Shown: positions 45,616 through 57,417 of the stretch, piece by piece | Numbering within the stretch: position 1 is the stretch's first letter | Layout: every line of letters begins with the position of its first letter | Source of the DNA: Drosophila miranda | Lineage: Eukaryota; Arthropoda; Insecta; Diptera; Drosophilidae | Assembly: GCF_003369915.1 (NCBI RefSeq) | Contig: NW_022881614.1 | Coordinates: forward strand, 21,306,336-21,370,335 | DNA length: 64,000 nucleotides | Direction of reading: 5' to 3' | Notes under the pieces: model-generated | The model's database searches: none | Told to the model about the DNA's origin: nothing | Seen by the model: only the letters and a program-made list of their open reading frames with translations | Translations under genes and position numbers: made by a program

Positions 45616-45639
45616 GAGTTGCGGTGTCCACAGCAACTC
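45616..45639 (+). other. Helentron 3'-terminal hairpin
   Basis: GAGTTGC stem, ten-base loop, GCAACTC stem, 18 bp before the 3' end. Preserved in the reversed copies near 13228, 36048 and 48541. Rolling-circle elements use such a hairpin as a terminator. Confidence 0.75.
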
Positions 45640-45657
45640 ACAACGTTCCCCCTCGTT

Positions 45658-47704
45658 AATATATGGAAAAGTTCGCGCTGCAGTTCCTGATTCTCCGATC
45701 GCAGTTTTTCCATTTGCTCCTGGCACTCGAGCAGCTGCTTCCTGCATTGCTGCTCTAAGTTTTGGTACTCCAGCGTTGTGGGTCGAAAATCGTCAATAGA
45801 GATGCACGAGGAATTTTCAAAAGCGGCTAAAGCTGCACGCTTATTCTCCGAGCTATCAATGCTTTCTGATACTATCCAACCAAGTTTAGTCTCCTGCAAT
45901 GTTGGCAATTGGGCTGATAGTCGAATCTGTCCGACGCACTTTAAATCGAAGAACAAACCAGAACCTATCAACAGATCGATACGTTGGGGCTTGGAGAAAT
46001 TAGGATCAGCTAGTTTTAGATTATTCGGCATTGGCCAATCCTTTGCGTCTACGCCGAAGTTAGGCTACATTTCCGTAATTGAGTTGGTGACAATTGCAGC
46101 GAAGGAAGCTCGATAGCTTGCGTCCTGGGATTGTACAACTATATGTACAGACTTGCTCGAAGGTAGAATGGAATCTCCGATTCCAGAGATGTGAACATAA
46201 GACGAGCGATGATCCAACTGCAACCGATCAGCAAGTCTAGATGTTACAAAATTTACCTGTGATGCAGAATCCAAAATGGCACGACATGGGATAAGTGCTC
46301 CATAACGATCTGTTACATGGACGAGGGCAGTAGGTAGCAACACGTTCTGGCTAGGCTGAGATTTCTGGATCGAGGGGGGAGGGCTAGAACACCCGCTTGC
46401 TAGAAGCACAGTCGCGGCCTCTTGCTGGATCGATTCCTCGGCTGGTGAAGAGGAAGATGAAGCACCAGTTCCCGATGGAATGTGGAGTAGCGTGTGATGT
46501 TTGGCCTGGCAATGCCTGCACAGTCCTGACCTGCACCTCTTCAATTCATGGCCTTTGTTGAGGCAGTTCAAACACAAGCGGCTCTTCTTTGCTTCTTTGT
46601 ATCGTTCAAACGCAGAGAGATTCAGGAATGCCTGACATCTAGATATGTAATGCTCGGAGGAATTGCAATGGTTACATATGGGGTTAGGATGGTCGTTACT
46701 GGAGGTGATAAGGGTGACAGGTTTGTCTTCTCCCACCTGTTGACTAGGACTTGTTGCCATGGCTGATCCCAAATTCTCCAGCATCCGACATCTCGCTTCC
46801 AAAAATGAGGCCATGCTTGACCACCGAGGCAATCCTGACGTCGGCAAGTTCTCTTCCCATTTCTCCATTGTTTTGTGGTCCAGTTTCGTGCCTATGATGA
46901 AGATCAGCAACCCATCCGAAATCTTCTGCGGGGTCGCCAAGGTCTGAAGTGCACGCAAGTGCGAATTGATTTTGTCGCTGAGCGCGCGCAAGCCGATAGC
47001 TGAGCCCTTCTCCACCCCTTGCAGCCCGAAAATAGCCTTGACGTGTGCCTGAAAATGTAACAGTTTATTATCGAATCGCAACATTAGCAAATTCAACGCC
47101 TTGTCGTAATTCTCCTCAGAAAGTTCCAAGGAACGAATCGTATCCAGCGCAGCACCATCTAGACATCCATGAAGATATTGGAATTTTTCGATGATTGGTA
47201 TACGATGGTCTTTGTGCACCATTGTCGAGAACATCGAGTGGAATTCTGGCCAATCCATGTAGTTCCCCCCGAATCGCGGAAGCTGCAACTCGGGCATTCG
47301 AGAACGGCCTATACTATTATAGGCGAACAACGACGAATTCCCCTCGAGAGTATGCCGAGCCGTTGAATTGGCAACATTTACCGTGCGAGCAGCCATCAAC
47401 TCCCGCGACAGCCTGGACCTAACCTTGACATAAACATTCGAAAAGTCCAGCCGGGCATCATGGGCTAACTGCAGGAAATCCAGCCTTTCAAGGCTCGTTT
47501 GAGCGGCATCGAAATCCGCATTCATTCGCTCGATCTGCTCTAAGCGAGCTTGAAGTTCTGCCTCATCTAACTCGGCAAGCTCTTCCTTGGTGAGAAAGCG
47601 ATCCATGGCCTTTAGTTGGCGATGGACTCGGCCTTGTGCTTGTAGAAATCTACATCACTCGGCATTGCTGCGTTCGCGACATTGGTAGGCTCAGGTGCTG
47701 CCAT
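45658..47704 (-). pseudogene. BEL gag-protease, copy 3
   Basis: From ATG 47704. A 4 bp loss near 47621 shifts frame, but from 47606 it is open for 513 codons through gag, three zinc knuckles (CNHCNSSEHYISRC, CLNCLNKGHELKRC, CRHCQAKHH) and the protease (CRAILDSASQVNFV), to a stop at 46065. The rest (46031 to 45658) is open into the DINE. The remaining integrase-like end is on the far side (44461-44204). It is the most complete gag-protease in the window. Confidence 0.8.
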
Positions 47705-48040
47705 GTTGAGGTTTTTGCACGACCGAAAAAGACACCCTGTATACGTATAAACGTGAGAACCGAAAGCAAAGGGATTACAGCTAATGCCTTTAGCTGTGCG
47801 GCTGTGCGAGCTGTCCGATTCCGCTTTGTACTCCGCTTGTGTGTATTAGTGAGTTCGCTGCACTTCCTACCGCACTGCACTGACCGAATTGTCGCGACAG
47901 AGAAATTAATAGCCAGCAATGCGTGTACGTAGGGGTATGTAAGTGTGTTTTAGCACCGAATTGTGCTTAACCGCCGAAAATTTGCTAGGGCTAACAAATG
48001 TCGATCGCGAATGATTATTAATTTACACTGCAACTCAAAG

Positions 48041-48058
48041 ATCACGTCGGGGTCACCA
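48041..48058 (-). promoter_or_regulatory. BEL primer-binding site, tRNA-Trp, copy 3
   Basis: Identical to 12729-12746 and at the same 7 nt spacing from the LTR. Confidence 0.85.
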
Positions 48059-48065
48059 AATTTTA

Positions 48066-48437
48066 TGTGGAGATAATGTTTTTTATCCCCAATCGGCCGA
48101 CTAATTATATCGAATTAAATAAAATTCGGCGCAGAAATAAAATTACGATATGTTCTTTAATGCGTGACATCCAAATTGCAAGTGTGGCTTGCCTGCCCTT
48201 TACATTGCCGCTCCGATCGCTAAGCGCAGTTTCGCTCGGCCGACGTCGGTAGGCAGACGCAAAGCGGAGATAGCGAAGAGCGAGCTGGCAGAGAGCGTTT
48301 AGCAGGGCAAGCAAGCGCAAAGCTTTAACAAACAAATGAGTGACATAGACATAAGTAACAAACAAAATAAGCGGCTGAGGGCCAAGAATTAGGTGCAATT
48401 TGGCAAGCAGCTAATCGGCTGGGTTCTGCTCCGAACA
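48066..48437 (-). repeat. BEL LTR (5' LTR of copy 3)
   Basis: 372 bp; shares its right flank GATGGTTTTCC with copy 1 (13126 on), placing the same junction in both spacers. Confidence 0.9.
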
Positions 48438-48521
48438 GATGGTTTTCCAATAATTTTATTTATCATAACTTAGCTTAACATAAATAAATAAACAAGTGGA
48501 AAATATCTTATCTATTATATA
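48438..48521 (-). other. gene fragment G, distal part, second spacer
   Basis: Near-identical to 13126-13208. Confidence 0.6.
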
Positions 48522-49156
48522 AACGAGGGGGAACGTTGTGAGTTGCTGCGGACACCGCAACTCTACAGTTATACCCGATACTTAGTCAGTATGGCTCTCC
48601 TCCGGCAGACGCTGCTAATATTAAACGACACGACAAAGAGTGCGTGCGAGAGAGACAGAAAATCAGTCTGAGCGTGACGTCGGGCGCTGCGTAGCCACTG
48701 CAAATTGATTTGTTCCTTTTGGCTATAAAAATGATCTGATCTGATCCAGATTCAGCAATCTGATATATATGATCATTATCTATGATTCTGCGTTTTTAGT
48801 TTTCTCGTATCCTCAATATTGTGGATGCCACAGATTTTCGCCCTTTGTGGGGGCGGAAGTGGGCGGGGCAAAGTTTTGAAATATTCTTGTAGCAGTGACA
48901 TATCACAGAAGTCTGGATCCAAAACATCGTTGCTCTCGCTCTTATAGTCTTTGAGCACTAGGCGCTGAAGGGGACGGACAGACGGACGGACGGACAGACG
49001 GACAGACAGACATGGCTCAATCGACTCGGCAATTGATGCTGATCAAGAATATATATACTTTATGGGGTCGGAAACGATTCCTTTTGGACGTTACACACAT
49101 CCACTTTTACCACAAATCTAATATACCCCAATACTCATTTTGAGTATCGGGTATAA
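48522..49156 (-). mobile_element. DINE/INE-1 Helentron, uninterrupted by CR1
   Basis: Same reversed, internally deleted DINE as 13209-13842, but with TTTTGAGTATCGGGTATA intact, so it is the empty-site allele for the CR1-like insertion. Its GTCY array (48972-49012) is shorter than in the first spacer. Confidence 0.78.
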
Positions 49157-49620
49157 TAAATGAATAGACGCGTATGTATATCCTTAAACCTAACAACGAT
49201 ATCTATCTAGATTGGTTTCCCGTGGTTTCGAAGGATCGAAGGATGACGATGGCTTGTTTGGTTCGGATCTTGCAAGGGGTGCGCTTCTGTCCTGCTGGGA
49301 TAGGACTCGGTCTGTCTCGACTACGCCTCGGTAATGCTTGGTAATGCTGGATGGAGTCCTACATCTGGTAGGGGGAAATCGAATACGACTCGGTTTGTTG
49401 CAAATCGTAGGGTACATACTCGTAAGTTCTCTGTGAAGGAAGAGATCATTTAAAATAATCATTATGATTCGGCGGCTTATGAATTGGGGGGGGGGGGGGT
49501 TATTTCCGTGAACAAAAAATTCGGCTGCGGCGCTGGTAGCCGAAGACCCTGTGATCTAATCTAGACAGTTCGTTTGCAACATGTTCGGTGTATGAACTGG
49601 CACATCTACGAATATATACT
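49157..49620 (-). other. gene fragment G (reversed), second spacer
   Basis: Near-identical to 18088-18550. The poly-G run at about 49487-49499 is longer than its partner at 18419-18428. Confidence 0.5.
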
Positions 49621-51128
49621 GTATGGGGTTACTGGTTTAATTGAGATGAGATCGATTGTTGCGCGGGAATACATCGCGTTGCAATTGGTGCATTCCGCGT
49701 CCGCGGTCACACTGATTGGTATTTTTAGTATTTTCCAGTAGTTTGAAGACGCTTTATGGACTCACCCTCTTCTCCAATGCACCAATGTAGAAATCGTGTA
49801 GAAATGCCATTTACAGCCATGTCGCAGGACACATCGAATACTAAGGGCTCGCGCACACTATAGCTGAAAGCGGAGCTGAAATCGGAGCTGATAGCTGATT
49901 TATAAGCTCTGAAAAAACAAACACACTGCACCGGTTCAAGTGCGCACATTGCAGACTGAGCTGAGCTGAAGGCTGAAAAAACTCGCTGAAATCAGCTCAG
50001 CTTAGTTTGATCGATCAAGCATGTTTGTTTTTTCAACAAGCTGATTGCTGATTTTGTTCAAGTGTATTGGTTCATAAGTGATCGAAAATGGGCTGCAAAA
50101 CATTGTTAAGCGAAATTACGGTTAACCCAGCGCTGGGGAATAAGCGGAATTATTAAAAATATTTGAATAATAGTTTTATTTCTATAATTTCTGGAAGGCG
50201 ATAAATTAAGCAAAAAAGTTTTATTATTTACCATTTTCATATGTCAATAAAAAATATAATATACTATGTCCTCAAGTACAGTAAACGCTCGAAAGACATC
50301 ACAATGTTTATTTTTATACAAAATAAATATTAATTGAAAAATGTAATAATAATTCGTAAAATAAAAGTAATACGAATACAAACTCAACGGAAATGTGGTT
50401 AAAATACACGGAATTTAAAAAAAAAACGAAGAAAACTTCCGTCTGGCTACTGTACGTGCTGTGAAGTAATAATTGACTTCAAAATCTAAACGTCGGAAAA
50501 AGGCATGTAAAAAAGGAATAACGGAGGTTTTTTTACACTGGTGCTTCTATGGGGCTTATATGAAAACAGGGCGAACATTTGGTAGAGAAGTTAGTGGAAA
50601 TTGTTTAAACTTATTTTACAATCAATTCCAATAAAAGGAATATTTAAAATTGTGTGGTGTTGTAGAAAATTGATTTATCAATCGGATAAAATTACGTTTT
50701 CAGAGCTGAGGGCCGTAGCTAGTAATATTAAACCAAATATTAAAATACGAGGAAATGTACAATAGAATCGTCAGTAGACTTACGGTATTTTTTGGTATAT
50801 TTCTGAGGGCTGCCATAGATTTTATCCATAAGACCGCGATAGATCAGGTCACACTGAAACACACTCAAACGAAGCGAAGCGTTGGTAAAAAAGTGACAAT
50901 AATGTCTGCCAATAACACTTCCTTTTCATCAGCGAGCGAGACCGGTCGTGTTTTTTCTTAACAGTCTGAAAGGTGACTTTTTCCAAGCAACAAAGGCTTA
51001 ATTAAAAGTGATTGTAAATATTGGATCATTGTTTATTTCATACAAATCTTCATCAATATATAAATTATTCCTCTTTTCATTTCCCAAAGGAGAGGTAAGT
51101 CTTTGGCAATCTGGTTAAACCAGCAAGT
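49621..51128. other. uncharacterised AT-rich spacer, second copy
   Basis: Copy of 18551-20059 with scattered substitutions. No gene seen. The short ATG frame near 50901 (MSANNTSFSSASETGRVFS) is conserved apart from one residue. Confidence 0.5.
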
Positions 51129-52689
51129 ATGGCGGACGCCGGTCACTCGGTGTCTGCCAAATTGAAACCCCCTGATCAGGTGGCAAAAAGCGGCAAAATT
51201 CAAACCCAAAAAACAATAGCAAAAAACTTCAGTGCTTTGTGTTCAGGTGTGAAAGAGGACATATTCGGCAGCTTGACTAACGAAAAGTACCCAGCAAAAA
51301 AGATGCGCAAGGAACAAAAAAGCGACAACACCAATACAGACATAAATAACAAAATGCTGATAGACGATGACAGTAACAAAATGGTGGAGGCTTCTGACGG
51401 TGTGACCGTTCACAATTCTCACACAAATGCCATAAATGGTTTTACTGGAAATACTGAAATGACTAAAACACTGAATAAAAATACTAATCCGATTATAAAC
51501 CCATCAAATGTAGGTATCGAAAGAGAAACAGTGTTGTATAGTGAGTGCCACATCGGTGATGCGGCTGTACTAGTATCGACTAAGAACAGTACCATCTTCG
51601 AAAACAAAAACACCAAAAATGGCTTATTCTTTTTTGAAAAAATAAGACACCTTAAAATCAAAGGAATTAAAGAAATCGTAGCTCTTGCGCCTACACTATA
51701 CAAGATTTATTTTAAGGTTTTCAGCGAAGCAAATGATTTAGTTTTAAATGAGGAGTTAAAAAAAAATGAATTTAGTGGTATTTATACCAAAAGACTATGT
51801 GGAATCCTATGGAGTAATTAAAGGGGTGCCCCTCGGTTTTTACTTCTAACATAAAAATTAAGTCAATTGAAAGATTAGCAAGAAGGCAGAAAATTACAAC
51901 CGATGACAACAACGAAACATTCAAGCTCATACCATTAGAAACAGTCAATTGGTTTTGAGGGTTCAGACATCCCAGAAAAGGTATCTCTTTTTGGGATATG
52001 TGGGATGAAAGTAAGCATATATGTTCCCAGAGTAAGGCAATGTTATAATTGTGGCAGACTTGGTCACACTTCGACCAAATGCAAATCAGCTAGGAGGTGC
52101 TATAAATGCGGAGTCGAGGAGTGCAATGGTCTCAAGTGTATCCTTTGCAATGGGAAAAATCACTCAGCTAGGGACAGACTGATGTGCCCAATATGGGAAA
52201 AGGAGATGGACATTAACAAAATAATGACAATCAAAAAAATCGCGCGTAAGGAAGTGTTGTAGCACTTACTCAATCCATCAAAATTTTTCGCTGTTAGATA
52301 ATTATGAAAAAAACTATCCAAAACTAGATATAAATGAGGAAAATGTTCAAAACAAAAACGTTAAAGCAAATGAAGTTTTAAAAAAACACAGTTATGCGAG
52401 CAGGTTAGTGCAGAGACCTTTGGTTCCTGCACAAAAACCCCACTATCACTTAGAATCATATACCAGCGATTCTAGTAATCACGTACCATTTTTTGAAAAC
52501 AAAGAACTAAAAGAAAACAAATTTACCATTCAACAGATGGTTGACATGTTGTCTCGTTTAGTCGACTCAAATGATGTGTCACATCCATCAAAAAAAGTGA
52601 CCAGTACAAATGATTACAATATGGAACATAATGCAGACAGAAAAATGAACAAACAGAGAGAAACGAACCTTTTTAAAACATCTAAATAA
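51129..52689 (+). pseudogene. I-like ORF1 (gag-like), copy B
   Basis: Open from ATG 51129 for 230 codons, then frameshifted in an A run near 51762. A deletion of about 24 bp (near 51840) and another indel near 51945 follow. The knuckle region (52005-52262) is open but ends in a TAG where copy A reads on (TTG TAG for CTTAGC). The C-terminal part resumes to 52689, 2 nt before ORF2. Confidence 0.78.
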
Positions 52690-52691
52690 AT

Positions 52692-55600
52692 ATGAAATTT
52701 TTACAACATAACATTCAATCTATTAAAGCCAATAAAAACGACCTAGTATTCTACTTAAACAATGAAAACTTCGACTTTGCCTTTCTGGCTGAAGTTTTCT
52801 CTCACGATCTCCGTTTTAGGAAACTAGCCAACTTCAATATGTTAGAAAAACATAGAGAGGACGGTTATGGAGGAGTGGCGATTGCCTACAAAAAAGAATT
52901 AAGAGTTAAAAGACTGATATATGAGACAGAGCAAGATATAATTATAGCAAGAACCATCAACAACAAAGATAAATTTCTTATCACCTCAGTATATTTTGAA
53001 CCTTTGTTGTCTCTTGCATCCTTCAAGCAAGCGATTAACAATCTCCTTGAATATTTATATGCATTCGGAAAAGTCATAATTGCAGGAGATTTTAACGCAA
53101 GACATACCTTTTCTGGAGACAGAACCAACAGTGGAAAGGGAACTTTTCTCATGCAAGCTATGTCAAATGCTGGCTACAGTCTAGCAAATGACCACAGTCT
53201 CACATTCAGAAGACACATCGACTCAACATCAGGGTCTGTACTCGATTTAACTTTCACAAAGGGTATTCATATAGAGAATTGGAAATGCGAAAAGTTTTAC
53301 CTAGGAGGCAGCCACCATCACCCAATAACCTTTGAAACAGCAGGATATCAACACAAACTCAAAACTTTCCTTGCCAAAAACAGGCTACTGAAAAAGCTAA
53401 GCCAGTTTGAGGCCGACAAAGATATGGATAATTTAGCGAAGAACATCCAACAGGAAATAAAAGCAGCTACTTATGAAATCAAAAACAAATGTCCAAAATT
53501 ATGGTGGGACGAGAATTTAGCCAAACTATTCAGGGAGTTTGCAGAGTCGCAGAAGAAGGCAGCTTCAGAACCCTCCTTTCAAAATTATTGTTCTGCTGTT
53601 AACCTCAAGGTTAAATGGAAAAAATCTGTTAAAATTGCCAAAAGAACTATCTATGCCAGGAAGTTAACAGAGTTAAATGTAAAATCGAACTCAAGAGAAG
53701 CCTGGAGATTCCTCAGAAATCTAAGAAACTGTCAAGAGGACACCCCAGAAATTTTCGACCCTGACAAAGCTGGGCCATACCTGGAATTCCTTAACGAACA
53801 AATAACCTCAGAAGCAAAGGATGTAGACGAAGAAATGTACTCAACCAAGAACAATGAAAATCCTTTCTTTTCCTTGGAAGAGTTAGAGGCTGTGTTAGTC
53901 AGAAACAGAAAAACGGCAGGAGGAATAGATCACATCACATACGAGATGCTGAGTGCTCTTAACACTAGTATAAAGACAGAACTTGTACATTTTTACAACC
54001 GTCGAGTGGCTACAATGTGCGATTTCCCAGTCGAATGGAGATCTATCAGAATTGTACCAATACCGAAAAAAACATGGATCTGACTGACTTAAAACATTTT
54101 CGACCCATATCCCTCATTTCGGTTCTAGCCAAGACAGTAAATGGCATGGTGAAAGCCAGGCTGGAAAAGCATATACAAGAAAACAAGATTATACCCTACA
54201 GATCTTATGCATACCAAAAAAACAAGTCTTCAGCGATGTGCATTAATGATGTCATCAATGTGGTAGCGGCAAAAAAAAAGAACAAGGAACACGTTACTCT
54301 TGTGGTTGTTGACCTCAACAATGCCTACAATTGTGTCAACCTGAAATTCTTAAAAAGACTAATGGAAAATTAGTGTTTTCCTAAAACATACATTGACTGG
54401 ATCATCAGTTTTATGCATAGCTCGCAAACGACGGTCAACACTTTTTCCCTTTGCTGTCTCGTCACTGACAAAACCGAAAAAGACCACGCAGAAGCGATCT
54501 CTCACTGAGCAGAACACTTTTTGTCTCTTCGCTTGTGTTATGTGTTTCGGGTTTTCGGTTGAGCCCGACACACGATCGGGTCTCACAATAACAACTTAGA
54601 GAGACACTTTGGTCAAGCGCTCGCAGCAAAAGTGTCTTTATATGAGCAGAACCCAAAAAGTGTCTGAGTAAAGTGTTTTTAGTTTTTTTTTCGTGTTTAT
54701 GTTTATTTATTCATGTTTTTCGCATCTTTTTGGTTATGTTATTGTAATATTTATACTTATTTGAGAATTTTCTGCAAACTGAAGAGACATGGATATGGAT
54801 GTATGTATATATGTATGTATGTATATATTTTGTATTAATACGAATTTAGCTTAACCACTAACAATGAGTTAATATTTTCCGCACTTAAAGAGCAACGTTT
54901 TTCATTCAAAATATAATGAAGTGCTGAAAAGCTCTTTCGACCGATACCTGAGTGGCCGGTGTAGCCAGCACCACCTGTGCGAGCGAATTCAAGTGTGGTG
55001 ATCTTAGCTTCATGTCGTTAAAAAGCTGCAATATATCGGCATTTAATGGTAAACGGCCATTGTTCATAGCAAAGTTCTCCACATCAGTAAAAATTTTGGA
55101 AAGTTGTTCAGGAACAGGCTCATTTTGGGTTTGGGACAGTGTCTGACACAATTCACGAAGGCAAGTGATCGTTGCCACAGCCACCACACGTACAAGCACG
55201 CATACATACGCAAAAGACACTTTTTTCGTTCGCTCGCGACAAGATGCTCAGTGAAAAACAGGAACAAAAGAGAAGTGAAAAAATCGGTCTTTGCTTGAGC
55301 GAAGAGCGAGTTGAGCAAAAACAGATTTGATCGGGTCTTTTCAGTCCCTTTTCTCAATGTGTTCGTCAATGAGAGGTTTTTATCAGACACGCCGAAAGTG
55401 TCAACAGTTATTTGCGAGCTAAGGTTTTATGTCTATGAGCCTACTGAAAATAGGGGAAGCTGTTCAGGTAGTTCAGGGAGGAATCCCACAGGGCTCTTGT
55501 CTGTCGCCCCTCCTTTTTAATGTATACACAAAATGACTACATCAGATCTGTGATAGAAATACTCATATGATGCAATTTGCAGATGACTTCGTTATAATCT

Positions 55601-57225
55601 CTCACAACAGAGAGTTTACTGTAGCGGTTGAAAACCTTAATAAAAAACTAAATGACTTTAACCTTCTATGTGGTGATCTCGGTTTTATCTTCAATCCAAG
55701 CAAATCTGCAGCAATGAATGTAGGAAAAAGACAGGTCAGAGCGGTAAATATTTCTGTTAGAAATGTGCCTATACCAAATCGAAAAGATATCCGTTTCTTA
55801 GGCAGACTGATTAGCGCAAACATGTCAAATGTCAGTCATGTAAAAATGGTTAAAGAACAAACAAAAAAATGCAACAGACTCCTCCAGCTTGCGACTACTA
55901 TCAAATCAGGTATAAAACCTAAAACAAGTACCAACATCTTCAAAGCTTTTATTAGAACAAAACAAGAATATGCTATCACAAGTTTTTCAGACATGGGATC
56001 TGGAGCAAGTAAAGATATAGAAATAGCGCAAGCTAAATCACTCAGAAGGTGTGTTGGGGTGCCACCTGACACAAGCAAACACGAAATTTTTGTCCTCGCT
56101 GGTGTAATGCCACCTGTTTTCAGGGCGAAATGGCTTACAGCCAAAGAACTGCTTAAAATTAAAAGGTTCAATCCAACAATGTTTGACGAGCTAATACGCT
56201 CAAAAGCGGATACGAGTTACACACGTACTTTAAGAGAATCTAATTCCATCTTTGTAAACACTCAAGAATGTGATAGTGTTAACACATGTAACAAAATCCA
56301 TGTATTAGATTAATTTTTACCTAAGGGTAAAGAAGAATACTCGAATGAAGAAATAAAAACAATATTTTATGAGATTCTGAACAAGTACAGAAAGGACGAC
56401 TGGAACATTCTATCAACAGATGCCTCAGTTACAGAAAGTACATGTGGCATAGGAATAGTAGAATGGCCTAGTGGAAATATCCACAAGTACAAAATAGAAA
56501 ACAGATTATCCTCAGTAGGTGCTGAACTCGTAGGCCTTAAAAAGGCCTGCGAACTATGTCTTAAATATAATTACAAAAAGGCTTTGATTTTAAGTGATGG
56601 ATTAGGAGCTATTAATTTAATTAAAAATACGAATACAGACTCGTACCTAGTGAATGATATTCACAACATAATTAACCAATCAGACATTCAGAAACTTGAC
56701 ATTCTATAGGTCCCTGGTCACAAGGGTGTGGCCATCAACGAAAAGACTGACATAGCAGCAAAGGCTGCTACAAGTGAGGTGTTTACAATAAATATAAAAT
56801 ACTGCTACAAGGAGGCTCAAAGAGAAATTAGGAACTTTTTAGTATACAAATGGAATGAGGACTACAGGACGAAGTGTAGGACGAAGGGATCCAGCCTCAT
56901 AGACATATTTCCAGACATACCCAGTAAACGCTGGCATTTTTCTCTTAAGTGGAATGCTAAAAGCATCAAGACCATTAACAGACTTATGACGGGACACACA
57001 TACGACAAAGTCTTCCTACACAGAATCAAAGCAATTGACTCAAATATCTGCGAAACGTGCAATGTAACTGAATATGCCGAACACCTGATCTTCGATTGCC
57101 AAAGATTTGCCGGGCTCAGAAGGAAATTCAAAATCTTTAAATATTATAACAATTTACATCAATTATTAATAAAAAAAAGAGCCGCTACATCTCAGAGAGC
57201 TGGCAATCTTCATCAAAACTGCTGA
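52692..57225 (+). pseudogene. I-like ORF2 (endonuclease-RT-RNase H), copy B
   Basis: Open for 463 codons from ATG 52692 through the endonuclease (GDFNARH, GSHHHPITF) into the RT (RKTAGGIDHITYEML). One frame loss at the A run near 54068, then FRPISLISVLAKT and VVVDLNNAYNCVN, the hAT insertion, QGGIPQGSCLSPLLFN and ADDF (55575). RNase H (TDAS, AELVGL, SDGLGAINL, NEKTD) contains a TAG at about 56707. The C-terminus with CX2C..HX4C ends at 57225. Only a few lesions separate it from an open frame. Confidence 0.82.
54416..55423 (-). mobile_element. hAT DNA transposon remnant nested in I-like ORF2 (copy B)
   Basis: 1008 bp, with perfect 8 bp target duplication GTTTTATG (54408-54415 and 55424-55431) and CATAGCTCGCAAA / CTTAGCTCGCAAA termini. 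On the minus strand the hAT dimerisation motif is better preserved than in copy A: VLATPATQVSVERAFQHF (54906-54990). Same site as copy A, so the insertion preceded duplication of the I-like block. Confidence 0.88.
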
Positions 57226-57417
57226 CTTAAACTTTTGACCCCTTTTTTCTTCATCATGTTATGAAGTAATTTCAGTTTATTTTCTAAAACAGTTAAGTAA
57301 TTTTCCTCTTTTTTTTTTTATATACCGATACAGTATCTGATCAATGTGGCTACAGTGCTACGATCAAAATTCCGATCATCCTTGAGATGATTTAAAAAAA
57401 AAAAAAAAATAATAATA

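Larger units (their letters stand above)
44514..45657 (+). mobile_element. full-length DINE/INE-1-type Helentron, 1.14 kb
   Basis: The only uninterrupted DINE, inserted in the BEL element between T residues (GGTTTTT/AATATAT in copies 1 and 2), with no duplication, as Helentrons do. The 5' end TATACCCGATACTC is followed by a short inverted motif ATACTCA-AAA-TGAGTAT, a GTCY microsatellite, and about three diverged internal repeats of roughly 150 bp (each with ATGAG/CTCAGAG..GAGC..ACCAAATTTGGTATCC and a CGCCCC..CCTTTCGCCC block). The 3' end has a hairpin and CCCCCTCGT. No open reading frame; non-autonomous. Confidence 0.8.
43859..48437 (-). mobile_element. BEL/Pao element, copy 3, with internal DINE
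   Basis: Complete LTR-to-LTR copy: LTRs 43859-44230 and 48066-48437 (372 bp each) and a tRNA-Trp primer-binding site at 48041-48058. A 1144 bp DINE sits between gag-protease and the integrase-like remnant. Flanks are GATTG (left) and GATGG (right), one mismatch from a 5 bp target duplication. Its left flank is the foldback region rather than the olf186-F intron seen at copies 1 and 2. Confidence 0.88.
51129..57310 (+). mobile_element. I-like LINE with RNase H, copy B, carrying the same hAT insertion
   Basis: More complete partner of 20060-25970, holding the endonuclease, post-RT and C-terminal stretches missing from copy A. It ends immediately upstream of thr copy 3. The 3' boundary is uncertain within the AT-rich stretch 57240-57417. 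Confidence 0.82.
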
